Source: Paractinoplanes rishiriensis
Lineage (GTDB): Bacteria; Actinomycetota; Actinomycetes; Mycobacteriales; Micromonosporaceae
Reading direction: 5' to 3'
Assembly: GCF_016862375.1 (NCBI RefSeq)
Contig: NZ_BOMV01000071.1
Coordinates: forward strand, 124,001-188,000
DNA length: 64,000 nt
Part shown: one piece after another, positions 7,312 to 15,784 of the stretch
Position numbering within the stretch: position 1 is the stretch's first letter
Layout of the letters: the number at the start of each line of letters is the position of its first letter
Notes under the pieces: model-generated
Databases searched by the model: none
The model's input: the letters and a program-made list of their open reading frames with translations, nothing else
Told to the model about the DNA's origin: nothing
Position numbers and translations under genes: made by a program

Positions 7312-10300
7312 TCAGCGGGCGTACACCTCCAGTTCGTAGGCCGAGAAACCGTAGGTCGTCGCCCTGGTCTGGCCGGTCAGGCGAAGGTACCGGGCCGTCC
7401 GCGCGGGGAAGACGACGGTGTCCAGGCCACCGTTGCCGCCGCTCACCGCGGCGGCCTGGGTCCAGGTGGTGCCGTCGGCCGAGGTTTCTATGCGGTACGC
7501 GGTGGCGTACGCCGACTCCCAGCGGACCAGGACTCTCGACACCGTTCGCGCGGTGCCCAGGTCGACGCGGACCCACTGGTTGTCGGACCAGTCGCTGGCC
7601 CAGCGGCTGGTCAGGCTGCCGTCCACCACGTTGGTGGCGGGATGGCCGCTCTGCGCGCTGGACGACGTGACCGGTTTGGCGGCGGCCAGGTTGCTGATGT
7701 CGTCACCGCGCTTCGCCGGGAACGACACCACCTGCTGGTAGGTCGGCCGGTTCTGCCACGGGGTCAGGGTGTGCTCGATGCCGCCCAGCGGTGACTGCAG
7801 GACGGCGTCGGCGCACCACTGGTTGCCGGCCGCGCAGTGGTCGTCGGCCGGGTAGGTGGTGGCGGCCGGCTCGGCCAGCGCCCCGGACAGGCTGGTGAGC
7901 AACGCCGTGCGGCAGGCGCTCAGGGTGCCGGCACCACAGTGCTTGCGCGGCCAGTTCGGCACCGCGTCGCCGAGGGTGGCCCGCAGGTCCTTGTCGACCC
8001 AGCCCCACCAGCCGTACTGGAACGCCGAGCCCTTGTGCGCCTGGGCCTCGTTGGCCGAGGTGGGCAGGGTCGACATCGGGCCGGTCTGCTTACCGGACGG
8101 TGACTCGTTGATCTGCAGCGTGTTGACCAGCGACTGGAACAGGTCGTTGCCCAGGCTGGACTGGAACTGGGCCTGGACGAGTCGCGGCCACCAGGCGTCG
8201 AAGTTCCGGATCGCCTCGGCGTGCTGGTAGGTCTTGCTGTTCGCCGACGTCTCCACCCGCTTGGCACCGGACTGGAGCCAGGAGCGCAGCCTGGTCACCG
8301 CGGCGGCCTGGGCAGAGTCGGTGACGGTGGCCGTGTCGATCACCCGGAGCAGGTCCGGCAGCACCTCGGCGCCACGCAGGTCGACCACCGCCGCGTTCTG
8401 CACCAGCTTGAGCAGCGCGGCCCGGTCGTACTTCTGGCCGGCCGCGATGCCCGCCTTGAGCGGCCGGTCGAGCAGGTCGCCGCGGTGCACCGCGGAAAAG
8501 CTGAAGTTGCCGTCGGCCGCGCTGTAATTGGCCGCCTGCTTGTTGTTCCAGCTGATGAAGTAGTCCTGGTTGACCGCCTGCGGGTGGGCCGACCGGACCT
8601 GGTAGGTGGCGGTGTTCGGGATCGGGTCCCAGCCCGCCCACTCGTACGCCGGCTCGGCCCGGTTGGGCAGGTTGGGGTCGGCGCCGGACGCCCGGACCGG
8701 CTGGGCGCCCGAGGTGAACATCGCCGAGTCCGCCGAGTTCACGTAGAACCAGTTGAACGCGAACGCGATGCTCGCCGCCGAGTTGGTGAACGCGGCGACC
8801 GTGCTCATCTGGTCGGGCTCGTTGAACATCTGGAACCCGATCGCCGAGTCGGCCTCGTGCTGGTAGGTCGAGCGCAGGCTGGTGAACGCGGTCGGCGCCC
8901 CGCCCACCAGGCCGCGCCAGGTGACCAGGCCGTACCGGGTGCGCTGCACGGTGAGCCGGTACGAGCCGGCCGCAGTGGAGTCGGCCGTGGTCGGTGCCCA
9001 CGCGTTCTGCTGGGTCAGGTTCTCCATGGCCAGGCACTGCCCGTGGTACACGTACCCGGTGGAGGCCAGGGTGGCGGCGCTGCCGTCGGTGTTGCAGAGC
9101 TTGACCGCGTAGGTGTCGGTGATGTCCTGGATCGACGAGGTGGCGCTCCACGCGTAGTCCGGGCCGCGGCCGATCAGCGTGTAGAGGTTCAGGCCGGAGA
9201 ACGCGATGCCCCGGCTGCTGATCCCCGGTCCCTGCAGCTCCTGGAGCATCAGCAGCTGCGGGGCGAAGTAGCCGGTCTGCGGCCCGAACACGGCGACCGG
9301 GTGCCCGGTGGCCGAGTGCGCGGCCGACACCACGGCGGCGTTCGACATGCCGCGGCTGGCGCTGTCGAGGGTGAGCGTGCCGAGCGAGTCGGCGATGGCG
9401 CTGGTGCCGCTGGCCGCGGTCGCCGCCGAGCCGGTCTTGTCGAAGACAATCGGCTGCGGGGTGGCGGTGCCCGGGTCCGGCATGGCGACGCCCGCCGCGT
9501 CCGGGTTGCCCTGCCCGTACGGGAACGACTGTCCGTTGTGCAGGGTGAGCACGGCCTCCGGGTCGTTCTGCGCCCGGAACTGCTGCCAGACCTGGTCGCC
9601 GACGGCGTTGCCGTACTTGGCGCGGGACGCGATACGCACCAATGCAGACTGCATCTCGGTGCCGCCACCGCCGCCGAACAGACCGCCGATCACGCCGGCG
9701 ATCGCTACCAGGTCGGTGATCACGAAGTCCTCGGGACCGCCCACGTTGGTGATCGAGTCGAGGTGACCGGTCAGCACGTACTCGCCCGGGCAGTCCCGCG
9801 CGGCCATGCAGTCGTCGATGTACTTGTTGATGCCGGCCAGGTAGCTCTGCACGTCGGTGAAGAGTTGTGCGCCCCGGGTGCCGGACGCGCGCAGCCGGTC
9901 GACCTGGGCCTGCAGGTCCGCCTCGGTGTACGGCGAGTTGCGCCAGACGCTCTGCTCGAGCGCCCGGTTGCCGGCCGCGCCACCGGCGAACGGGGTGAGC
10001 TTGCCCCGGGCGACGTGCCGCATCAGGTCCATCACGAACAGCCGGTCCTGCGCGCCCGCGTATCCGGCGCCGTACATGGTGCCGGCCCGGGTGGTGCCGG
10101 TGATGTGCGGGATGCCGCGCTTCTTGTCGCGCACGATGGTCACGTCCGAACGCGGGGACTTGGTGCTCTCCACGTCGGCGGCGGCCACGCCGTACGAGCT
10201 GTCGTTGAAGAAGTTGTTGATCTGGTCGCCGGTCAGGCCGGTGTAGTTGTAGACCAGGTTCGCGTACGGGGCGAGCTGGTCGTCCGAGTGCGGTGGCTTC

Positions 10301-10509
10301 GAGCCGAACGCCTGCGACGCCAGGATCTGGAGCAGATCGGCGTCGCCGTTCTCGCCCGGCGGCAGGATGTCCGAGCACTCGCCGAGACAGTAGTCGTTGG
10401 CGGCGAACGCGGCGGCGGCCGGTAGCGCGGCGCCCGGGGCGAGGACGGCGGCAGCGGCCAGAGTGGTGGAGGCAAGCAGGGCGCTCAGCAGAGAACGGCG
10501 TCTGCGCAT
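7312..10509 (-). CDS. Secreted penicillin-acylase-family N-terminal nucleophile hydrolase with C-terminal discoidin domain
   Basis: 1065 aa. ATG 10509 follows a GAAGGGA SD and opens a signal peptide (MRRRRSLLSALLAS) cleaved near residue 37. The alpha-chain region carries RDKKRGIPHITG and GAGYAGAQDRLFVMDLMR, the family's substrate-pocket region. Ser389 in GMSNA is the likely nucleophile exposed by autoprocessing, so an alpha chain, spacer and beta chain are expected. The last ~130 residues (AKPVTSS...YELEVYAR) are a F5/8-type-C/CBM32-like domain, which may tether the enzyme to glycans or the cell surface. Family members cleave penicillins, acyl-homoserine lactones or acylated peptides; the substrate here is not predictable. 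Confidence 0.85.
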   Translation of the reverse strand: MRRRRSLLSALLASTTLAAAAVLAPGAALPAAAAFAANDYCLGECSDILPPGENGDADLLQILASQAFGSKPPHSDDQLAPYANLVYNYTGLTGDQINNFFNDSSYGVAAADVESTKSPRSDVTIVRDKKRGIPHITGTTRAGTMYGAGYAGAQDRLFVMDLMRHVARGKLTPFAGGAAGNRALEQSVWRNSPYTEADLQAQVDRLRASGTRGAQLFTDVQSYLAGINKYIDDCMAARDCPGEYVLTGHLDSITNVGGPEDFVITDLVAIAGVIGGLFGGGGGTEMQSALVRIASRAKYGNAVGDQVWQQFRAQNDPEAVLTLHNGQSFPYGQGNPDAAGVAMPDPGTATPQPIVFDKTGSAATAASGTSAIADSLGTLTLDSASRGMSNAAVVSAAHSATGHPVAVFGPQTGYFAPQLLMLQELQGPGISSRGIAFSGLNLYTLIGRGPDYAWSATSSIQDITDTYAVKLCNTDGSAATLASTGYVYHGQCLAMENLTQQNAWAPTTADSTAAGSYRLTVQRTRYGLVTWRGLVGGAPTAFTSLRSTYQHEADSAIGFQMFNEPDQMSTVAAFTNSAASIAFAFNWFYVNSADSAMFTSGAQPVRASGADPNLPNRAEPAYEWAGWDPIPNTATYQVRSAHPQAVNQDYFISWNNKQAANYSAADGNFSFSAVHRGDLLDRPLKAGIAAGQKYDRAALLKLVQNAAVVDLRGAEVLPDLLRVIDTATVTDSAQAAAVTRLRSWLQSGAKRVETSANSKTYQHAEAIRNFDAWWPRLVQAQFQSSLGNDLFQSLVNTLQINESPSGKQTGPMSTLPTSANEAQAHKGSAFQYGWWGWVDKDLRATLGDAVPNWPRKHCGAGTLSACRTALLTSLSGALAEPAATTYPADDHCAAGNQWCADAVLQSPLGGIEHTLTPWQNRPTYQQVVSFPAKRGDDISNLAAAKPVTSSSAQSGHPATNVVDGSLTSRWASDWSDNQWVRVDLGTARTVSRVLVRWESAYATAYRIETSADGTTWTQAAAVSGGNGGLDTVVFPARTARYLRLTGQTRATTYGFSAYELEVYAR

Positions 10510-10612
10510 GGGGTTCCCTTCGGGGAAACGCGAACGCGAAATTGTTTCGTAGATGCTAAGACGTCGATGCCTTGCTTGGCTACTGTTCAGTAGGTTCACG
10601 GACGGCGAGCGG

Positions 10613-11587
10613 TCAATCGCCGGGGTGCACCACCACTTTGAGGCCCTCCCGGGCGGCAGCCGAGGCCATCGCGGTGGCCACCTCGGACAGCGGGTAGGCG
10701 GCCGACACCAGCGGGGTCAGATCGACCTTCCGGCGCGCGGCCAGGTCGATGGCGCGCGGGTAGACCTCGCCCATCCGGCGGGACATCACCAGCGTGAGGC
10801 CCTTGCGCCGGGCGATCGCGGCCGGGAACGAGGTGCGGTCGCCGTCCGGGATGCCGACCAGCACCACCCGGGCGCCGGGCTTGGCCAGACGCAGCGCGGT
10901 CGCCACCGCCTCGTCCGAACCGGACACCTCGAAGACCACGTCCGCCTCGCCGGCGTCCGCGTCGCCGGCCGGCTCGGCGCCGAACTTGCCGGCCGCCTCG
11001 AGCCGGTGCGGCAGGGGCTCGACGGCCAGCACCCGGGTGGCGCCGGCCAGCCGGGCCAGCTGCACCAGCATCAGGCCGATCGGGCCGCAGCCGACGACGC
11101 CGACCGTGCCGGCCATCCGCAGGTGCCCGAGGTCGAGCGCGTGCAGCGCCACGCCGAGCGGCTCGAGCAGCGCGCCCTCGTCGGCGGTCAGGCCCGCGGG
11201 CAGCCGGTGCAGGCGGTGGCTGGGCCAGGCCATGAACTGGCGCAGGCCGCCGTCACAGGTGCCGTGCCCGGCGAAGACGACCCGCGGGCACAGGTTCGGG
11301 TAGCCGTCCCGGCACTGTTCGCAGGCCAGGCAGGGAATCGCCGGGTCGATCGCGACCGGGGTGCCGTCGGCCGGCCCGCCGCGGACCACGCCGGCCATCT
11401 CGTGCCCGAGCACCAACGGCCGGGACAGCACCGCGTCGCCGATCGCGCCCTCGGCGAACCAGTGCAGGTCGGAGCCGCACAACCCCACCGACGTCACCTC
11501 GACCAGCGACTCGCCGTCGCCGGGCCGGGGGTCGTCCTCGTCGAGCACCCGGACGTCGCCGGGTCCGTGCAGCCGGGCGACGCGCAT
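10613..11587 (-). CDS. Zinc-dependent medium-chain dehydrogenase, polyol/idonate type
   Basis: 324 aa MDR enzyme starting at ATG 11587, with an AGGAG SD. It shows catalytic-zinc ligands GLCGSD and GHEMAG, the four-Cys structural zinc loop (CLACEQC...C, residues ~85-100), and the Rossmann motif GVVGCGPIGLM. The family oxidises polyols or sugar acids (sorbitol, L-idonate, threonine) with NAD(P). A TGTTA/TAACA palindrome 24 bp upstream resembles sugar-acid regulator operators, supporting a sugar-acid or polyol substrate, but that is inference. The acylase gene lies 103 bp downstream and probably has its own promoter. Confidence 0.85.
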   Translation of the reverse strand: MRVARLHGPGDVRVLDEDDPRPGDGESLVEVTSVGLCGSDLHWFAEGAIGDAVLSRPLVLGHEMAGVVRGGPADGTPVAIDPAIPCLACEQCRDGYPNLCPRVVFAGHGTCDGGLRQFMAWPSHRLHRLPAGLTADEGALLEPLGVALHALDLGHLRMAGTVGVVGCGPIGLMLVQLARLAGATRVLAVEPLPHRLEAAGKFGAEPAGDADAGEADVVFEVSGSDEAVATALRLAKPGARVVLVGIPDGDRTSFPAAIARRKGLTLVMSRRMGEVYPRAIDLAARRKVDLTPLVSAAYPLSEVATAMASAAAREGLKVVVHPGD

Positions 11588-11610
11588 GAGGGTCTCCTGT
11601 TCGACGGATA

Positions 11611-11624
11611 TGTTAACGATAACA
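11611..11624. promoter_or_regulatory. Operator-like palindrome upstream of the zinc dehydrogenase
   Basis: TGTTAACGATAACA has perfect TGTTA/TAACA arms around ACGA. It lies 24 bp before the dehydrogenase start and 28 bp before the divergent propeller gene, well placed to control both. The shape resembles LacI/GntR-type sugar-acid operators; no matching regulator gene is adjacent. Confidence 0.5.
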
Positions 11625-11651
11625 GCGGCCAGCTTGCCCGGCCGTGGTCGA

Positions 11652-12632
11652 ATGGTCGCGATGATTGCCACTCTCGTCGCCGCGACACTGCTCGCCGCCG
11701 GACCGCAGCAGGTGTGCGGCATCACCGACAAGCGGCTGTCCGAGATCTCCGGGCTGGCCGCCACCGCCACCGGCTACGTCGTGGTCAACGACGGCTCCGA
11801 CGACGCGGACCGGCGGCGCATCTTCTTCCTGGACCGCGACTGCGAAGTGTCCCGGACCGTGAAGTACCCGTCGCGGCCCCGGGACACCGAGGATCTGGCG
11901 GTCGGCCCGGACGGCACGGTGTGGGTGGCCGACATCGGCGACAACAGCCGGACCCGTACGACCATCGCTCTGTGGCGCCTCGAACCCGGCGGCCGGAAGC
12001 CGGAACTGATCCGGATGGCCTACCCGGACGGCGCGCACGACGCGGAGGCGATGCTTTCAACCCCAGGTGGTACGCCGATCATCGTGACCAAGACGGCGGG
12101 GTCGGCCGGTGTGTACGTCCCGGACGGTCTGCTGAGCACCGGGAAGACGACCACGCTGCGCCTGGCGGGCTCGGTGTCGTTGCCGTCGACCGCCACCAGC
12201 AACCCGTTCGGGCTGCCGGGACGAATGGTGATCACCGGGGGCGCGGTCAGCCCCGACGGCCGGCGCGCGGTGCTGCGCACGTACGCCGACGCCTTTGAAT
12301 TTGACGTGCCGGACGGGGACGTGGTCGAGGCGATCACGAAGGGCAAGCCGCGGGAGACGCCGCTGCCGGACGAGCCGCAGGGTGAGTCGATCGCCTACAG
12401 CCCCGACGGGACCTCGCTGCTGACCGTCTCGGAGGTCAACCAGCCGCCGGCGAACGTGCTGCGGTACCCCCTTATTGTCCCTTCTCCGCCCGCTTCACCG
12501 GCCCCCGTGGCGGTCGTCGCCCCGCCCGATCGCAGTCCCCGCTTCCCCGCCGGAGCGCTGTTTACCGGCGGGGTTCTGCTGCTGGCCGCCGCGGCGCTCG
12601 CCGTGGGACTCATCCTGCGGCGACGTCGCTGA
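11652..12632 (+). CDS. Membrane-anchored secreted beta-propeller-like protein
   Basis: 326 aa with signal peptide (MIATLVAATLLAAG), then repeated blade-like units (SEISGLAAT, TEDLAVGPDGTVWVADIGDN, GESIAYSPDGTSLLTVSE), a Pro/Ala-rich stalk and a C-terminal membrane helix followed by RRRR. The fold is therefore an exported propeller held at the outer face of the membrane. No catalytic residues can be named. Start is ATG 11652 or 11661; no SD is visible, so the mRNA may be leaderless. The gene is divergent from the dehydrogenase, and its 3' end overlaps the XRE gene by 23 bp. Confidence 0.75.
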   Translation: MVAMIATLVAATLLAAGPQQVCGITDKRLSEISGLAATATGYVVVNDGSDDADRRRIFFLDRDCEVSRTVKYPSRPRDTEDLAVGPDGTVWVADIGDNSRTRTTIALWRLEPGGRKPELIRMAYPDGAHDAEAMLSTPGGTPIIVTKTAGSAGVYVPDGLLSTGKTTTLRLAGSVSLPSTATSNPFGLPGRMVITGGAVSPDGRRAVLRTYADAFEFDVPDGDVVEAITKGKPRETPLPDEPQGESIAYSPDGTSLLTVSEVNQPPANVLRYPLIVPSPPASPAPVAVVAPPDRSPRFPAGALFTGGVLLLAAAALAVGLILRRRR

Positions 12633-13437
12633 TCGCCTTCTCGATCAGGGCGGCCGTCTCGCCCGGGTCGAGGCAGCGCCCGCTCAGCCGCCCGAACTCC
12701 GCGCGGTGCCGGTCTACCTCCGCCGGCTGCCGCCGATAGCGCCGATCCTCGTAGACGACGTCGAGGTCGGTGGACCTGCCGAACTCGAGGACGGTCACCG
12801 GCAGGCCCAGCATCGGGTGTTCCCCGGCGCCGAACGGCAGCACCCGCAGCGACACGGTCGGCACCCGCGTCATGACCAGCAGGTGCCGCAGCTGACCGGC
12901 CATGACCCGCGGTCCGCCGATCACCCGGTGGATCACGGACTCGTCCACGAGCGCCGTCAGCACCAGCGGATGGTCATCGGTGAGCCGCCGCTGCCGCTCC
13001 GCCCGAAGCTCCACCTCCCGCTCCAGTTCGGGCCGCTCACCCAGCGCCGCCAGGGCCCGGTGGTAGGCCTCGGTCTGCAGCAGCCCCGGCACCACGGTCG
13101 GCTCCCAGGTGCGCATGGCCGACGCCTCGGCCTCGAGCTCGATGAACGAGTCGGCCCGCATCAGATCGCGGTACGGCGCCCAGCGGTCGGCATCCCGGTC
13201 CCGGTTGGAGCGGGCCAGCGCCACCAGCGCGTCGTCCCGGACCCCGTACAGGCTGAGCAGGTCCCGGACGTCACGCGGGGTGACCGCCACCCGCCCGTTC
13301 TCGATCCGGCTGACCTTGGCCGGGTGCCATTCGAACCCGCGCGACACCGACTCCTGGGTGAGCCCGGCCGCCTCACGAAGCCGGCGCAGCTCGGTCCCCA
13401 GCCGGCGACGGCGCAGTGTCGGCCCTTCCGCGGACAA
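12610..13437 (-). CDS. XRE-family regulator with DUF5753 domain
   Basis: 275 aa. The N-terminal HTH (residues ~10-65, LREAAGLTQESVSRGFEWHPAKVSRIENGR) is followed by a DUF5753 domain (WEPTVVPGLLQTEAYHRAL, LTALVDESVIHRVIGG, LRVLPFGAGEHP), the common actinomycete architecture. The TTG start at 13437 is supported by AGGAGG five bases upstream. The usual DUF397 partner is not downstream; instead the gene runs into the propeller gene tail-to-tail. An 11-codon ORF ends in the SD of this gene. Confidence 0.9.
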   Translation of the reverse strand: MSAEGPTLRRRRLGTELRRLREAAGLTQESVSRGFEWHPAKVSRIENGRVAVTPRDVRDLLSLYGVRDDALVALARSNRDRDADRWAPYRDLMRADSFIELEAEASAMRTWEPTVVPGLLQTEAYHRALAALGERPELEREVELRAERQRRLTDDHPLVLTALVDESVIHRVIGGPRVMAGQLRHLLVMTRVPTVSLRVLPFGAGEHPMLGLPVTVLEFGRSTDLDVVYEDRRYRRQPAEVDRHRAEFGRLSGRCLDPGETAALIEKAISDVAAG

Positions 13438-13446
13438 CCGGACCTC

Positions 13447-13482
13447 CTACCTCAGGCTTGGAATCCTACGCAGCTCAGGCAC
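13447..13482 (-). CDS. 11-codon upstream ORF in the leader of the XRE gene
   Basis: GTG 13482 has its own AGGAGG five bases upstream and encodes MPELRRIPSLR. Its TAG stop is fused to the next SD (TAGGAGG), so ribosomes finishing here sit on the SD of the XRE gene. This could be translational coupling or a leader peptide controlling XRE expression. The sequence shows the arrangement; function is inference. Confidence 0.45.
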   Translation of the reverse strand: MPELRRIPSLR

Positions 13483-13615
13483 GCGTAGACCTCCTGGGTG
13501 GTCGCGGGGCCGGCAGATGGCGTGCAGAAGTCTCCGAGGCGGAGAGTAACTCTTCCAGCCGGCGGGAGCCTGTCCGCCTTGCGGGAGGCGGATCCCGGTA
13601 TGCGGTTGCGATGGC

Positions 13616-13634
13616 CATTGACTGGGAAACAATG
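13616..13634. promoter_or_regulatory. CATTG-N9-CAATG inverted repeat upstream of the XRE gene
   Basis: Perfect 5-bp arms flank ACTGGGAAA about 180 bp upstream of the XRE start and 135 bp upstream of the small ORF. It is a candidate autoregulatory site. Short arms make chance occurrence quite possible. Confidence 0.25.
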
Positions 13635-13710
13635 CCTCGCAGGTAGCAGAGTGGCGCGCTCCCCGGCGGATAGCGGAGCCGATTCCTGGAAGCTGACCGT
13701 TTATGTCTCG

Positions 13711-14721
13711 TCAGCTCAGTGTCGCGGCCTGGATGTCGACGTTGCCGCAGCTGGAGTTGAAGGTCTCGGCCGTCGTCCAGGTGATGGACAGGTTGGTGCC
13801 GGCCGCCGCGCGGAAGCGGATCACGAACCGGGCCGTCGTGGTGCTGGCATCCCGGTCGGTCACGCTGCCGCTGACCGTCTCGCCGCCCAGCCGCGCCGTC
13901 AGCTGGCCGCGCGCCAGCCACGCGCCCGCGTAGAAGTGCAGCGTCCGGGTCGTCGGCGAGGCGCTCACCTGGAGCGCGAAGTTGCCGCCCGCCCCGCACG
14001 TGTAGACACCGGTCGGGGTGCCGCTCGCCGAACCCGTCGGGGTGCCGCCGGACCAGGAGAAACGCTGCGGGTTGGTGTCGTAGCGGCCGCGGCTCGTGCC
14101 GCCCAGGTCACGGATCGCGCCGCTGCCGCCGCTCTTGCGGTTGAGGCTGCGGGCGTTGGCCAGGCCCCAGTGCACCCAGTCCAGGCTGCCCTCGGCGGAC
14201 AGATTGACCGTGGCGGGCACCGCCGTGGTGGCCAGCGTCAGCAGCGGGGTGACCTGCTGCGGCGGCTTCGCGGTGCCGGTGCGGGCGGGTGGCGTGGTCG
14301 GTGCGGGTGGGTCGGCCGGCTCCGTGGTCCCGGCGGCCGGGGGCGCGCCGGACGGGGCCGCCGACGACGGCTGCACGTACGAGGCCGGCGCCGTGGTGGT
14401 GAAGATCGGCTGCGGCGACGCAGCCGGCGACAGCGGCGCGACCGACACCGGGTCGGTGCCGCTGTCGGTGGCGAAGCTGATGACCACGCCGGCGACGAAC
14501 AGGGTCACCGCGATCGCGGCCGCCAGCAGCCACCGCCGCGGATTCTGCATCCGGTGGGAGGCGATCCGCGAGCCTGCGGACGGCGGCGCCGGCTCGGCGG
14601 AGGCACCGGCCGGCCGGGACCGGGCCGAGATCGGTTTGTCCGGCGCCGGGGCGTTGTTGCTCAGCCAGCCGCCTATGCGCAGCCGGCTGGCCCGCTGCTG
14701 CCTGTCGTCCGGGCCGCGCAT
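13711..14721 (-). CDS. Single-pass membrane protein with exported C-terminal domain
   Basis: 336 aa from ATG 14721 (GGGGAG SD). A basic, Pro/Ser-rich cytoplasmic segment of ~60 residues precedes one helix (WLLAAAIAVTLFVAGVVI). A Pro/Thr/Ala-rich stalk of ~80 residues follows, then a compact ~160-residue exported domain (VNLSAEGSLDWVHWG, NPQRFSWSGGTPT, ARTLHFYAGAW-like, FVIRFRAAAGTNLSITW). That domain resembles beta-sandwich modules seen in diverse secreted proteins. Two Cys (TYTCGAG-like and NSSCGN) could form a disulfide. No enzymatic motif; role unknown. Confidence 0.7.
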   Translation of the reverse strand: MRGPDDRQQRASRLRIGGWLSNNAPAPDKPISARSRPAGASAEPAPPSAGSRIASHRMQNPRRWLLAAAIAVTLFVAGVVISFATDSGTDPVSVAPLSPAASPQPIFTTTAPASYVQPSSAAPSGAPPAAGTTEPADPPAPTTPPARTGTAKPPQQVTPLLTLATTAVPATVNLSAEGSLDWVHWGLANARSLNRKSGGSGAIRDLGGTSRGRYDTNPQRFSWSGGTPTGSASGTPTGVYTCGAGGNFALQVSASPTTRTLHFYAGAWLARGQLTARLGGETVSGSVTDRDASTTTARFVIRFRAAAGTNLSITWTTAETFNSSCGNVDIQAATLS

Positions 14722-14830
14722 ACCGGTGCTCCCCACGTAAGCCAACGGTGATCTTCACGAAACGGGGACCCAGGCTATCCCCAAGCACCGGTGGGCTGGA
14801 AGAACACGAGACGGCGAAGCGCTCGGAGAT

Positions 14831-15781
14831 TTACCCGTCGAGGCGGCCGGCCGCGCGCAGCACGGTGAGCGCGTCGGCGGTGACCCACGGGTTGGCCCGC
14901 CGGGTGCTGGTGCCGCCCCAGTCCACCCAGTCGTGGTGCATCGCGACCTCGTTCGACGGGCGGTAGAAGCGGGCGTGGGCCGGCCAGCCGTCCGCCACCC
15001 GCAGCGACTCGAGCAGGTCGAGGGCGTCGGCGCAGCGCGGGTCGCCGAGCAGGCCCAGTTCGGCCATCCCCTTGAGCCCGGCCAGCACGTCGTAGTGCCA
15101 GTACAGCGGGTAGTGCAGCTTGGCGAATTCGGCCCGGATCAGCTCGCCGGTGCTCCGCCGGAACGCCAGCCGGCGGGTCAGGAAGACCTCGGCCGCCCGC
15201 CGGGCCGCGTCCTGCACGCCGCACCGCCAAAGCCCCCGCATCGGCAGCAGCGTCTCGCAGAACGAGGACGAGGCGGCGGACGGGTCGAGGTCGCAGTTCC
15301 AGCCGCCGTCCGGCCACTGCCAGCGCAGCAGCAGGCCGGCCAACTCGGCGCAGCGCTCGTCGGCCAGCCCCAGGGTGACCAGCGACCACAGCGCGTTGCC
15401 CTGCTGCGAGGCGTGCGCGCGGTGCCGGCCACGGATAAGGGCAACACCCTTGTGGCGGTACGCCGCGGCTTTCGTGGCCACCTCGACGTCCTTGCGGTAG
15501 GTCTCGTCCAGCCAGGTGGCGAGGACCTGTTCGCGCAGCGGGTGCAGGGCCGGGTCGCCGGGCGGGTAGCCGAGGTCGGCGAGCGACGCCAGCACCCAGT
15601 GCGGGCCCTGCCATTTCGCATAGGTCCCGGGGCGTTCGGCGGCATGCAGCAGACGCCGTACGACCGGCGAGTCGCGGACCTCGTCCCGGCCGTCCGGTTC
15701 GCCGAGGACGCCGGCGCGCACCTTCCACCGGATCGCCGGCTCGGGCGAGTCGAGGAGCCGCTCGACGATCGGCCCGTACAC
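14831..15781 (-). CDS. Alpha/alpha-toroid protein, prenyltransferase/squalene-cyclase-like fold
   Basis: 316 aa, GTG start three bases after the IclR stop, so translationally coupled to it. Repeated helical units with QW-like motifs (WQWPDGGWNCDLDPSAASSS) match the terpenoid cyclase/protein prenyltransferase toroid fold. The DXDD catalytic motif of squalene-hopene cyclases is not present, so cyclase activity is doubtful. A sugar-chain lyase or epimerase role is possible, since such toroids are shared. Cotranscription with an IclR regulator suggests a catabolic setting. Confidence 0.65.
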   Translation of the reverse strand: MYGPIVERLLDSPEPAIRWKVRAGVLGEPDGRDEVRDSPVVRRLLHAAERPGTYAKWQGPHWVLASLADLGYPPGDPALHPLREQVLATWLDETYRKDVEVATKAAAYRHKGVALIRGRHRAHASQQGNALWSLVTLGLADERCAELAGLLLRWQWPDGGWNCDLDPSAASSSFCETLLPMRGLWRCGVQDAARRAAEVFLTRRLAFRRSTGELIRAEFAKLHYPLYWHYDVLAGLKGMAELGLLGDPRCADALDLLESLRVADGWPAHARFYRPSNEVAMHHDWVDWGGTSTRRANPWVTADALTVLRAAGRLDG

Positions 15782-15784
15782 CGG

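Noticed and set aside
8221..10425. Long + strand open frame opposite the acylase gene
   Set aside because: Antisense shadow with no motif; the acylase has signal peptide, nucleophile and discoidin domain.
13573..13592. TCCGCC/GGCGGA hairpin in the XRE leader as a riboswitch or attenuator
   Set aside because: A six-bp stem is too weak and common in such GC-rich DNA; no T run and no known riboswitch core.
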